DNA from: Tipula vernalis
Lineage: Eukaryota > Arthropoda > Insecta > Diptera > Tipulidae
NCBI GenBank assembly: GCA_958295665.1
Contig: OY282560.1
Coordinates: 141,476,091-141,540,090 of the forward strand
Length of the DNA: 64,000 nt
Reading direction: 5' to 3'
Part shown: positions 13,132 to 24,310 of the stretch, piece after piece
Numbering within the stretch: position 1 is the stretch's first letter
Layout of the letters: each line of letters opens with the position of its first letter
Made by a program: the position numbers and the translations under genes
Notes under the pieces: model-generated
What the model was told of the DNA's origin: nothing
Seen by the model: only the letters and a program-made list of their open reading frames with translations
Databases searched by the model: none

Positions 13132-13198
13132 ATTGGGTGCAGAGCGGACTTATTAACGGTCCTAGCTCCTTGTAACTGTCAGAGCTTCTGCACCCAAT
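13132..13198 (-). other. Stem-loop in the LINE 3' UTR
   Basis: A perfect 12-bp inverted repeat (ATTGGGTGCAGA at 13132-13143, TCTGCACCCAAT at 13187-13198) encloses a loop of about 43 nt, close to the poly(A) end of the LINE. 3' hairpins in some LINEs are recognised by their own reverse transcriptase; that role here is inference. Confidence 0.6.
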
Positions 13199-13219
13199 GC
13201 GCGATCCTTCAAGTAAAGA

Positions 13220-14884
13220 TTAATAGCTAGCTACCTTAAATTTATTCATTTTGTATTCCTCCGGAAATTTGAAGTGTATTAGCGAATTCCACTTTTTTGA
13301 TGTTCGATATACAAATTCGCGCTTAATTTCTTAAGTTCGAGGTTTCGGGAGCTTCGCCGTAAACCTATGTGCATTGGTTGTTCCTCTTGTTACTCTTGTT
13401 GTTGTAACGAATGGTGGTATTTTCTCCGATAGTTCTGCAGAACATTTACCATGTAAGCATCTGTAGAAGACGCAGAGTTCTGCAACATCTCTGCGATGCT
13501 GTAAGCTGTCTAGTTCTTGGGTAAGTCTGGGATTCCGTATTATTCGGATAGCGCGGCATTGAACCCTGTCCAATAACTGGAGGGTGGTACCAGACGCACC
13601 TCCCCAAACTTGACAGCAATACTATATACATGGTCGGATGAAGGTTTTATATATCTGGAGAACTTGATGCGATTTAAAAAACCTTCTGCATCTATTTAGG
13701 AACCCGAGTTTTTTTGAAGCTGATTTAGCCAATGCAACAATGTGTTCATTCCATTTGAGTTTGTTACTTATTTGAACACCAAGCAGTCGAATTGAGTCGC
13801 AACCCACAAGGATATGGTTTTTTACCACAAATGGGTAGTCGTTGCGACTTTTTTTACGTGAAAATGTGCATATTTGTGTCTTTTTCTCGTTAAATTGCAC
13901 TAAGTTGTTGTTACCCCACTCAAATATTGTACTTAAATCGGAATTAAGAGAAGTTACGACTTCTGACCGTTTATTATTTAAATCTGTAATGCTAGGCTCC
14001 GCCTCGAATGAAATAGAAGAATGCAATGTGGCATCATCTGCAAAGCTATGGATAGGGTTTACAGTGCTATCCAACAAATCGTTGATGTATAGCAAAAACA
14101 GGGTCGGTGACAAAGGTGATCCCTGAGGGACTCCGGCATTTGGGGAGTGCTTCGATGATGATCTCCCATTAAGTACGACGCTGATTTTTCGGTCATTGAG
14201 ATAGCTTTTAATCCACCTGGTGGTCATCGAGTCCAGCCCGTATGCCACAAGTTTACAAATAAGATTCTCATGCCATACCTTATCAAAAGCCTTGGATATA
14301 TCCAAAGCGATTGCAAAGGCCTCTCCGTGGTGTTCTAAGGCGAGATTCCATTTGTTTGTGACGTAAGTCAGGAGATCGGTCGTGGATCGGCTTTCACGAA
14401 AGCCGTATTGTCTATCCGAAATTAGTTTGTTAACTTCAAGATATTTAACTATATGTTGATTGATGCATTTCTCAAAGACTTTAGCGACGGCTGACACAAT
14501 TGATATTGGCCGGTAGTTTGAAGGGTCAGTTTTGTCACAACCCCGTTTCAGCACGGGTTGCACCATTGCACTCTTCCAGGCGTTCGGGTAGTTGCCTTGC
14601 TTGTATGAAAGTAGGAAAATTTTAGATAATATTGGAGCCAATTCATTGACAAACTCCTTCAATATTCGAACTGGAATTCCATCAGGTCCGGTGGCCTTGT
14701 TTACATTCATTGTCTTCAGATTAGTAAAGACAATTTCCTCCGAGATGGTGACGGGGCTCATTTTAGAACCACAATATGGAACTAATGGAGGCCTAATTCC
14801 ATCTGGGACAACTAATTGGGAATATGTTGATTCGTTCAAAATTTTAAATGGCGATGAAAGTCTGTTGGTTTCTAAAATTACTAT
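13220..14884 (-). pseudogene. LINE ORF2: reverse transcriptase and C-terminal domain, two premature stops
   Basis: RT motifs appear in order: NKATGPDGIPVRIL, NYRPISIVSAVAKVFE, QYGFRESRSTTD, ALDISKAFDKVWH, AGVPQGSPLSPTLFLLYIND, the catalytic FADDATLH, and LLGVQI. The C-terminal region (YCCQVWGGASGTT, then a WNSL...FPEEYKMNKF tail) reaches a TAA at 13220-13222. The whole stretch is one frame, broken only by a TAG at 13622-13624 and a TAA near 13328. That makes it a fairly young pseudogene. The endonuclease domain is absent. Confidence 0.9.
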
Positions 14885-15187
14885 GCTGCACTTAGGGTTT
14901 GCAAAAACCCGTGTTTTTTTTAAAACCGGCTTTACGGTTTTTTTCAATCTAAAATTCGGTTAATCGGTTAAAACCGGGTTTGTAAAGAAAAAATGGATTC
15001 TATAATAAAAGCGCACTTATAGTGTTAGTTCGCCAAAAAAAGGCCATTAAATAAAGTTTTTTTTTCATAGTTTTTATTTTCAATGTCAATTCAGATATAC
15101 AAATTCAGTTTATTATTACAAAAATTAATAAGACGGCCTCTAATTTAATTGCAAAAATTTCCTTATACAGAAAAGGTTCCTTCTGAG

Positions 15188-16658
15188 TAGTGGGTCCTGT
15201 TTCCGGATGTTTTTCAAATCCCGGGAATCGGGATCAAGTTTTACACAATCCCGGTATTTTTCGGTCTTTTTAGGTAAAATATAATTATATTGGCTTTTAC
15301 AGTATGCCTTTTAAGAAACACAAAATGTCGACATTGAATGGTCAGATGGCAACATTATTTTTTCGTGACGATTGCCAAAAACAGGCAAAACACTTTCGGG
15401 TTCAGTTGAAGTTGGCTGAATCGTTTGATAATGTTACAGTGACTTAACATTTCTATCTCCTTTGAATTTTATATTGATTGATCAAGTTTTACTCTCTGTA
15501 AATAAGTCTTTGGTTAGTAGTGATTGCCGTTGTAGAGAAAATTTATAGAATGGAAAAATGTTCGATTTAATTTAACTCTGTCTTCACAGTATTGAAATAT
15601 TTATTAATGCAACATTGTTTATTGGTTTAAGGTTATTCATCCCTAAATTTCTCCAACCAAAGCCTCAGCTTTCGAACTAATCTTCCGAAAAAAGCAAAAA
15701 GAATCCGTCAAAAATTGCTTTCTTCATACACAAATCAAAAAGTAAATCAATCACAAAAATTTACCATAACCGACTTTCCACACCAAACCTCACGTAAAAA
15801 GTTTGTAAATTTGGACAAAAACTCGATATTTGAGAAAAAAACTATTTGGATGAAAAAATCATATGAATTGAAAGCCCAAGCTCAATCTTCAATTACACTG
15901 ATTAACCTGTACCCGATCCAGTCTGTAGCCAAAATTGATCCTCTCCAAAATTATTTTGTTTATCGAGAATTTTCATGCTCTATCTGTTTTCCAAAATGTT
16001 TCACATAATATACCTTTAAATAAATAGTCAAATGTTGTTTAATAAGCCTATTCCCAAACTATTGTACAGGACATATAAAGCAATTTTTACAAAAAATCCT
16101 TTTTCAGTGCAAAAGTGACCTCAATAAAGACTAATTCAAAAATTAATAATAACCCAAACTAGCCCAGACTACATGAAAACCCCCGATAAACAAACAAAAC
16201 TTAAAAAAAACGACTTTGGAAACGCTACTAATCAAATCAAGTACAAATTCAATCAATGCTGACGAAGACCACGCTTTTATCTGAAACGCATATGATTTGT
16301 TCTTCCAAACCACTTTCGTCTTACACATTCCTTACCCCTATTCAAATTTGAAACGTTCTACTACCGATTTCTGTCGAAAAACTACACAGCTGTCATAGCT
16401 GTTTTCCAAGGTTTAAAAAATTTGGAGCAATTATTTATAAGAAGTCCATTTTGACAAGTATTGCTAGGGAATTTCTAAGATATCGATTAACAAATATCCA
16501 GCGATGGTTTTCAATTCTTTAAAAATTTTAATATTATGCAAAAAAGGGTTTTCGCTAAATCCCGAAATTTTAATCATAATTCCCGGGAGTCGGGATTATA
16601 AAAATTTATCAATTTCCCGGAATTTTGCCTCCGGGAATTCCCGGGAAGGAGCCCACTA
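15188..16658. mobile_element. hAT-type DNA transposon B, nested inside hAT A
   Basis: Ends TAGTGGG (15188) and CCCACTA (to 16658) are inverted and are followed by CCCGGGAAT-rich subterminal repeats. A perfect 8-bp duplication, CTTCTGAG, flanks it (15180-15187 and 16659-16666). No transposase domain is recognised in its 1,471 bp; the open frame at 15715-16008 has no known motif. It is probably non-autonomous. Because it interrupts hAT A, it arrived later. Confidence 0.87.
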
Positions 16659-16699
16659 CTTCTGAGTCGGTTGTAGTTGGTTTAACTGTAATTAAGGCA

Positions 16700-17640
16700 T
16701 TGAAAAGCAATTAGAAGTTGTTTGTTCTTGTGTTTTGTACAGACTCTTTTTTAAAAGCCAAGTTAAGTTCATCATTCTCAAGTAGCCTTACTATCCAGCA
16801 AACTTTCTGATTCTATTTGAAACAATATTTCCAATATACGCTTGCCAAAATTAAGTATTTTTGTGTTTGACGAATATGGCAGAGAAACTCCCGATTGAGT
16901 GCGTGATTTGGTTTTTAAATCTTTTAAATACTTCGCCAAAGACATTAAATTAATATTTCTACGTTCCAATACCCTCTTTTTCAATGAATTGAATAAACTT
17001 TAGCTGACTTCCGTATTTATCTGGTAAATTTTATTCAACATAAATGTGACTATGATTTCGGCCGTTATTATTGTAGCGTATTTTCATCCCAAAGTTTGCA
17101 ACTGCTACTTTTACAGATGACAAAGCATTACAATTATTTTTAAGCATCACAAATATTTAATTTTTGTAAATCATCCAGTGCTTTAATTATGCAATGAGCT
17201 ATAAAAATTGTTAGATCATAAGTAGTAACGTATTCCAATGAGTTTTATAGTCTAAAATTAGTCCAATTTCAACATTGAACTTTTGCTTAACATTTGTTGT
17301 AAAATTGTATTTCGTACAGCAGAACGCTTGAAAAATTGTACAATATTGCGAACTGAATTAATAAAATGAAACGTCAGAATATTCAACTTCATAATATTCT
17401 TCATTTCCGAATTCATCATCATATATGTAGAATATCACAATCAGATTCATCAACTTCATTAGTTTCTATTGTTGAATCCACTCACTAATCGGGATGATTT
17501 TTTATATATTGTTAAATGTCTGTAACGCCATGATTCATTGCCAAATTCCATATTTACTGAAGTTCCGTCACACGTTTTGAATACAATATGATTTTTCAAA
17601 ACCAAATTTTGTCAAGTTGTTGATCAATTAGTTTTCTCGT
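16700..17640 (-). pseudogene. Degenerate hAT transposase
   Basis: Reading the minus strand with frame changes gives conserved hAT blocks in order. These are a VTDGTSVNMEFG-like block (about 17545-17590), a VRNIVQFFKRSAVRN block (about 17290-17345), a GLILDYKTHWNTLL block (about 17215-17265) and a LMSLAKYLKDL block (about 16905-16950) with a PYSSNTKILNFGKRIL stretch after it. Many stops and frameshifts are present. The C-terminal dimerisation region is missing or lost around the hAT B insertion. Confidence 0.72.
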
Positions 17641-17984
17641 TTTATATAAATCACAACTTCCCAAATTTATAAATTTCAAGTCCTATTTATAAAAATTCAG
17701 GTATCTTCTGGCCCTTCTCGCAGCGTGTCCACTAATCAAAAGTTGATGATAATTTATAGAATTGTTTTGATTTTATTTTTGTACTTTAGTTCATTTTCAA
17801 TTTTTGTAGCAAAATTTAAAATCAGTTTCATCACAGAATTTTCGGATTTGGGGCACTCATAACAACAATCAAAAATTACCCGGTTATTTCTCCAGAAAAA
17901 TCGGGTTTTCGGTTTTTGAACTTTATTAAAAAATCCGGTGTTTTAAAACCCGTTCAAACCGGTTTGCAAACCCCTGGCTGCACT

Positions 17985-19943
17985 GATTAGATGGAAGAAA
18001 AAATAAATAGATTTATCTACTTCTTGCGATAAATTTAAGAATGACAACTGATTTATTAATCAAGTACAGTAGCAACGAGCTTTCCAAACAATTTTCAATA
18101 AATCAGACGCTTTGAAATACCCTGTTATTTTCACTCTTTACGTGCTGCTAGCAAAAGTCAGACCTAAAGACAAGCTTCTCATCCAACCGCAGCTTTTGTT
18201 ATATGTTTACGAGTATATAAATAAACAGACGCTTTGCCTATGCATTTTTTTGCCAATTATCAATAATAATGCAGCAATGTTGATTCAGCTGTGAATTTAA
18301 CTAACTTGACAAAAGTACTACAGAGAAAATGAGTAATAGTTTAGTGCAACCTAAATAATTATGTGAATGTTATTATTCCTTATAAGAAAATACTGTCACT
18401 AATTACTCAGCTGCCACCTAACTGAATGCAGCTGGACAATAATGCGACGTTCAAATGGAGGGCGGGGAAAATAATTAAAGATTTTTTCTTTCTGGATATT
18501 GGAATTATTAAGAATAAGTTGATTTTTAAAGTAATTTTGAATTTTTCAACGCACATTTACTTTAAGCATGAACACACACTTTTCACGAAATGTATTCAGT
18601 TGTTCGATGAATCAAGTTGTCTTTAACAAAATAATTCACGAATAAGTCATTTTGATTAGTTTAAATTTAGCAGATTGTTAAAATAAAAACTTAATGGATT
18701 TCCTCATAATTCGCATATAGTAGTTTATTTTATTTCCGATAGTGAATTGACGCCGCCCTCCAACACGCGAGTTTCTTGTCATAAGTTTGGTCTAATAGGT
18801 GTGATATCATTTTTAAAAAGTTAGTATGGGAGCCTAATATAACACCTAAAACAAACATTTAATCTAGATGTGCTGGTATTTGGGTTAAAAAACGCACAGA
18901 CAGCAAAACACACAAACATACGGATACAACATTCCAAACATACGGATAGATCCAAAAAAGGTTAATTTGTACTCCTCTATACTTAGGATGACCTTTTCCG
19001 TTAAAGTCTCGCTACACGTTTTTATGAATTGGAAAGAGAAATAAATGAAAGGGATTTTGTTATTGTATTTCAAACAAAATAAAACCAAAGTTTCCAATAA
19101 ATGATTTGGTCTAAGTCCATAAACGGAGATTTATTTGCCTTGATATAATTTGATCATTGTTGAGGTCAAACATCTTTATTGTTATAAAATAGGCTCATTT
19201 TTACTTTGATTTATGTTGTAGTTTAACCAATTTAATATTATTTAATTCAAGTTTGCTGTTGTCATTGAAATTACGGTTTTTTTTCTATAATCTCGTTTAG
19301 AACTTCTAGTGAAGACCGTAAGCTTTGATGAGACGTTTTGAATCAGTTTGCAGTAGATAGTTTGGTGTTAAAAACATTCACAATTTTGATAAAATTCGCA
19401 CAAATGATAGAATTCTCAGAATGGCCAACTCCTAGAGAAACTGCTCTCTTTGAAGCACTCAATGAACTGCGTGAAAATAGTTTAATCGCAACTTTCACTA
19501 CTCATACTGAAATCCTTTACCCAACAAACGTCTGTAAACGCGAATATTTTCTTGCTTTTATCGGCATGATTTTTGAACCGCAGGTTTTTTCTATTGAAAT
19601 TGCCAGAATGTTTCCGGGAACCGCAGACTGTTGGTCCCTTGGCCATAAGAGTTGCAACTACAAAATAAGAAGCGTCTTTTCCCAGTAATTTTGTTTAATA
19701 TTGTACGCTCTCTAGTGTGACGCTCTATGGCCGGTCCAAATCTATGGTCGGTCATCCATTTATGAAGCCATCTTTTTCAGACTTACTATTCCTTGCAGGT
19801 GGTAAATTTTTTAGTTGTCAACTACCGATAGACCAATCATTTTCTGTCAGTGAAACAATCGCGATAGCTTTCGTCCACAAATTAATAAAATTTTCGTTTT
19901 TTGTAACATTAAAAAATCAGAGGCGGAGATTGCTACTATCTAA
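17985..19943. other. Unassigned intronic sequence with a 116-codon open frame
   Basis: Mostly AT-rich. At 19338-19688 (plus) there is a 116-codon open frame without a recognisable domain, and the minus strand over 19440-19740 is also partly open. It may be an unrecognised TE remnant; I cannot assign it. Confidence 0.35.
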
Positions 19944-20209
19944 TTTTTTTTTTTTTTATGTAGAGGAGGAATGCATTATGCACGGTGTGTGGGACTCTCA
20001 CCCACTAAAAACCTCCTCTATTTCAGACACAAATCCATCCTGGGACTACTTTTCGTATTACATCGGGATGGTGTCTCGTATTTTGCCCTCATAGGCCTCC
20101 CATATTTATAATTTTAATAATTTCACTAATTTCACTTCTAACTTCGCTGGTTATCCATTGCTGTTTTCTTTCGCCGTAGGATCAGTTCCACATACTGGGC
20201 CACTAGATT

Positions 20210-22545
20210 CTAATTCGACTCCGTCCTGAGCATCATGTTAACGATATTATCGGGCGTTGCGTTCTCGATTTTCCTTTTAAGTTCTTCTCTCTCACGTTTC
20301 CACTTCTCGCATGTAAAGAATGTGTGTTGCGCGTCATCAAGGCCTGCATCCCCATAAATGCATGACGGGTTTTCCACCTTCCCCATCGTGAACAAATATT
20401 TGCAGAAATATTCATGACCTGTGAGGAATTGGGTGAGGAAATAATTTGTTTCACCATGTTTCTTCTCTATCCACTCGGCCAGGTTTCTTATCAGCCTTGC
20501 AGTCCACCTTCCACGGTCCTCTGTTTGCCACCTCTCTTGCCAGCGCAGCATGATATATTCTCTGGCCACACTTCTTGCTTCTTCACTGTCAAGGTCGTCC
20601 TTGATATCGTAGATCTTTTTCCTTTCTTCAGCCATTAGGTCGATAGGGATAACACTCCCAATGACCATAACAGCCGGTTCCGATACTGTTCTGTAGGAAC
20701 TACAGATTCTGAGTGCCCCACGACCCTGTACAGTGGCCATTACTTTCATATATTTATCCGTCTTTAGTGTGTCCGCCCATATTTCACACCCGTATAAACG
20801 TATAGAATTTATGACCGACATCAGTAGTTTCCGTTTCGCTGCCGTTGGACATTCGACATTCGTCATCAGCCTACTCAGAGCAAAAGAGACTTTGTTTGCT
20901 TTCTCTGCAGAATGCCTGATTTGTTCTCCAAAATTTACTTTTGTGTCCAGGTAGACCCCCAGGTACTTAATTGCTGTGTTAAACCGTAACTGCTGGTTTT
21001 CCACCTCGAACAGTACATCGGTCGCCATGTGTCGTCTCGTAAGCAGCACAAGCTCTGTTTTTTCCGTTGCTAGGGCTAAACCACGGCTGCTTAACCACGA
21101 GTTTTCTCGGCGCATAACCTGGTTAAGCTTACGCTGTACATCCTCTATGTTTCGAGCGATCATTACTGCCGCTATATCATCTGCATACCCCACCATGAAG
21201 GTGTCATCTGGCATTTCCATACGCAATATGCCGTCGTAAGATGCGTTCCACAAATCGGGACCTAGAATGGACCCTTGAGCAGTCCCTCCAGTGATCTCTT
21301 TGCTACATTTCCCCTCCATGGTTTCAAACATAAGCCTTCTATCTTGAAGGTAACTATGCATTATTCGCAGAAGGTAGTCTGGCATATGAAAGTCGCTTGT
21401 TAACGCCGACAACATGTCCGCCCATCTCGCGGAGTTAAACGCATTCTTCACATCCAACGTGGCAAGCAACACTATTTTCCTCGAATGGTGATTCCCTTGT
21501 TGCGCCATATGGAAAGCTCTCACCACTTCCTTTACAGCGCCAATAGTTGACCGACCCTTCCTGAAGCCATACTGTTTATCAGAGAGATCTCCTGCAGCTT
21601 GAATTGCTGCTGAGATCCGCGACTTAAGTAAGCGTTCCAATAATTTTCCTGCTGCATCAAGCATGCACAAGGGTCTATATGCTAATGGGGAGTTTGGGTT
21701 GCCTTTCTTTTGCTAATGAGCACCAACCGCTGGCTTTTCCATGCCCTAGGGAAAACGCCTTCCTCAAGACAGTGGTTATACATGTTTAAAAGTATCTCAG
21801 GTTCTGATCGAGCGATTACCTTCAGTACTTCCATGGGGACCCCGTCTGGGCCCGGTGCTTTCTTATTGCGGAGAGAGGCGGCGTCTGGCTGAATCTCTTC
21901 CACCGTGAACGCTGGTATTTCCTCTGGTTTATCGGGGCAATGTGGCCGATCGTCGTTTGTGTGACTCAAGAAAAGGGAGTTTACAATATGCCATATTTGT
22001 GGTGTCTCCATTACAAGGCGCCTGAGATCCAAGTTTGCGCATCACAATTTTGTAACCCAAGCCCCAGGGGTCCTTGTCCACGTCCCGTTTCAGGCTCTCC
22101 CATTTCATGCGCTTACTTCTATTTATTTCGAATTTAAGCGCTCTTCTCGCCAGTCGATAATCCTCATGTTCCTGTTCTGCCGCGAATCGGTCTCTTCTTC
22201 TTGCTCTAGTGACTAGGCGTTTAAGACGTAGGCAGTGCTTCCTGAGATTCGCTATCTCGTCAGACCACCAATAAACCGTGGTCTTTTTCCCCCTTGTGCC
22301 TCGTCTTTTTGGCATAGATGAATCCCGTGACGTTTTGTGCCATCATGTCAGATACCAGAGTGATATCGAGAATCGTTTCAGCTCAGATGGCAGCTGTACC
22401 AAGGTTATCAGAGTACCATTCGGGTTCCGCTCTAGAACGATATTGCTCACTAACAATCAGCAGGTCTGCGCCTATGTCTAGCCTCAGTTGATCCAGCAAG
22501 GCATCCGCTGTCTTACTTCTATGAAGGTTACCCTGAAGAACCTTC
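20210..22545 (-). pseudogene. R1-like ORF2: endonuclease remnant, linker and reverse transcriptase
   Basis: The N-terminal reading (about 22550 down to 22320) gives the start of an APE-type endonuclease (VLQGNLHRSKTADALLDQL, SEQYRSRAEPEWY). It then jumps into DITLVSDMMA, so most of the endonuclease is deleted. The linker (YWWSDEIANLRKHCLRLKR, about 22270) and RT follow: KKAPGPDGVPMEVLK, DKQYGFRKGRSTIGAV, TLDVKNAFNSARW, TAQGSILGPDLWN, GYADDIAAVM (YADD catalytic pair). Frame changes occur near 21710 and 21930-22030. The C-terminal region includes a cysteine-containing segment near 20290-20390, and the stop is a TAG at 20210-20212. Confidence 0.87.
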
Positions 22546-24035
22546 ACTTCAAGTTTCTGTTTCTTGCTTTATCAAGGGCCTGCCTAAATATTTTGCAAGC
22601 CCCTGACCCGGGTACGTGTTTTAGTTGTTCGGGCCCAATTGGAAGCTCGGCGCAGAGAAAACACTTCGGGTCTGACTGACAGTCCTTCTTGAAATGGGCT
22701 TTCTCCCCACATTGGATACATATGCCCTGCTCCTTCCTCTTGGGTCCTTTGCAGGTCGCCTGGTGATGACCAAAGCCAAAGCAAGCATAACACCTTATAA
22801 CTACAGTTTTGCGCACTATCCTGCAGTATAGCCATCCTATTTTTATACGGCCTATCTTAAGAAGCTCATGTGCTTCTCGTGCATTGATCTCCACGAAGGC
22901 CATCCGTTGTTCCCTCGAGTTTGTCTTTGTAACTGACACCTTTAGCTCCCCAGAGAAATCTTTAAGATCTCTCTGGATGGCTGCCTTCACTTCATCTTAA
23001 GTGAACAAACAGTCAAGGTCCCTGATTTCGAGGGTGATTTTGGGTTCCAGGCTTCGCACTGTTGCCGTCTCTCCCAAGGCACCTCTCAGGGCCTCGCAGA
23101 AAGTTCCCTTATTTCCCGTATTTGCGCCAAATTCCAAGAGGACATCGCCCATCCTGGTACGGCGTACAGATTTGATTTCTGTATCCGGTTTTAATCAGTA
23201 GGGCCTCCGGTTTTATTTTGGGTTTCCGCGGTCTATTTCTTCGTCTTTTCTTTTTGGCTAGTGTTTTCCTTGACCAGACTACAGTCCCCGGTTCTAACTC
23301 CTCCCCTTTCTCTTTTCTTTTTTCGCTGTCCGGACCAACCCCTTCTGGGTTTCCTTTATTCTCTTGTTTATTTTTCTTTTCTTCCCGTTTGTTTTTCGGG
23401 CTAGAGGATGCTCGCCTTTTGTTAATGTTCACGGTAGGAGGGGCTACATCGGTATCCACCGATGTCAGGGACTCCGTCTGGCTATCCCTTCGATAGTCCC
23501 TCCAACGTTTCCTTTTAAGCATAGAAAGTATGTCTATGGCTTCTTCTAGCTTACATAGACCGTTTTTGACCTCCATGCTAATATTCCTCTGTTTATGCGT
23601 TGCCCGTTTCATTGCTGAAATGGTGTCTTTACAAACCTGCAGCTGTTGATCTTCATCTTTCAGCAGCATAAAAATAGGGGCAATCACTGTGGCATTGTCC
23701 TCCGTCTGTAGTGCTGCGTTTTTTGCTTCCTCTGTTGGTACTTTTAAGTGTCCAGCATCCCTTGGTACAGCACTCTGCTGTGATAGAGGAGGCGGTGACC
23801 TTTGCACGGTACTGCTTCTTCGAAAGATGCTTGGTCCATCAAACAATGTCCAATTACCGTCAAAACTGGACATGTGTTTGCTTCCTTCTACTGGTACGTT
23901 AGTGCCGCTTCCATCCGCTTGGGGTTTGGGAGCCGCAATGCCTTTTTCGCTATTTTGTGACGCTTGAGGAGCGCCACCATCCTTATTTGTTGGTATATTT
24001 TGTTTTGTATCCATTTTTATTCCCACGAGTTGCAC
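22544..24035 (-). pseudogene. R1-like ORF1 (gag) with CCHC zinc knuckles, broken by one stop
   Basis: It starts at the ATG ending near 24035 (or the internal MDTKQN start at 24014) with a low-complexity, basic N-terminal half. At about 23000 an in-frame TAA interrupts the conserved LEIRDLDCLFT region. The rest carries two C-x2-C-x4-H-x4-C knuckles (CYACFGFGHHQATC, about 22750-22790; CIQCGEKAHFKKDC, about 22680-22720) and a third partial CFLC. It ends next to the ORF2 start, as usual for R1-type elements. A single stop in an otherwise open frame suggests moderate age. Confidence 0.85.
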
Positions 24036-24310
24036 GAGAAATAACGGTTACCTATGACAGAGCTCTGCATTATCATAGGAAGGCTACGGATTTAAAACCA
24101 AATGGCGCCTAATTTGGAGTTCGCATATTAGCGACTAAGCTTCCCCTTAGCCATGCAGCTTTCGGCATATGCAGTGCCACCTTAGCTTGGGTGAGCTAGT
24201 TTATGGTCCGCCCCAGGTATTTGATTTCCCCGGCACCTGCCATATCTGGCGGGCTTTCCCTATCCGCCACCCGGGGAGGCGCCCGATGGGGGAACTAGCT
24301 TAACCCCACA

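Larger units (their letters stand above)
13104..14884 (-). mobile_element. Jockey/CR1-like non-LTR retrotransposon, 5'-truncated
   Basis: Minus-strand LINE with a poly(A) tail seen as a T run at 13104-13117, a 3' UTR containing a stem-loop, and an ORF2 with reverse transcriptase. Upstream sequence ends where the hAT element at 14893 sits. Beyond that element (17985 onward) no RT or endonuclease coding is recognisable, so the LINE was probably truncated near this point before the hAT inserted. Confidence 0.85.
14893..17976 (-). mobile_element. hAT-superfamily DNA transposon A (split by a second hAT)
   Basis: The left end TAGGGTTTGC (14893) and right end GCAAACCCCTG (to 17976) are imperfect terminal inverted repeats followed by AAACCGG-type subterminal repeats. 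The flanks are a perfect 8-bp duplication, GCTGCACT (14885-14892 and 17977-17984), the hAT hallmark. Minus-strand remnants of a hAT transposase are present. The element is interrupted at 15188-16658 by hAT B; without it the length is about 1.6 kb. Confidence 0.88.
19944..24310 (-). mobile_element. R1-clade non-LTR retrotransposon, degenerate, two ORFs
   Basis: Minus-strand LINE with a poly(A) tail (T run at about 19944-19957), a 3' UTR, ORF2 (about 20210-22545), ORF1/gag (22544-24035) and a GC-richer 5' UTR to about 24310. Domain order and the CCHC knuckles in ORF1 are those of R1-clade elements. R1 itself sits in 28S rDNA, but this copy is in a gene intron, so it is a non-rDNA relative or a stray copy. 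Its exact 5' end and target duplication were not found. Confidence 0.85.

Noticed and set aside
19338..19688. 116-codon plus-strand open frame, considered as a gene or TE fragment
   Set aside because: No motif recognised on either strand, so left unassigned.
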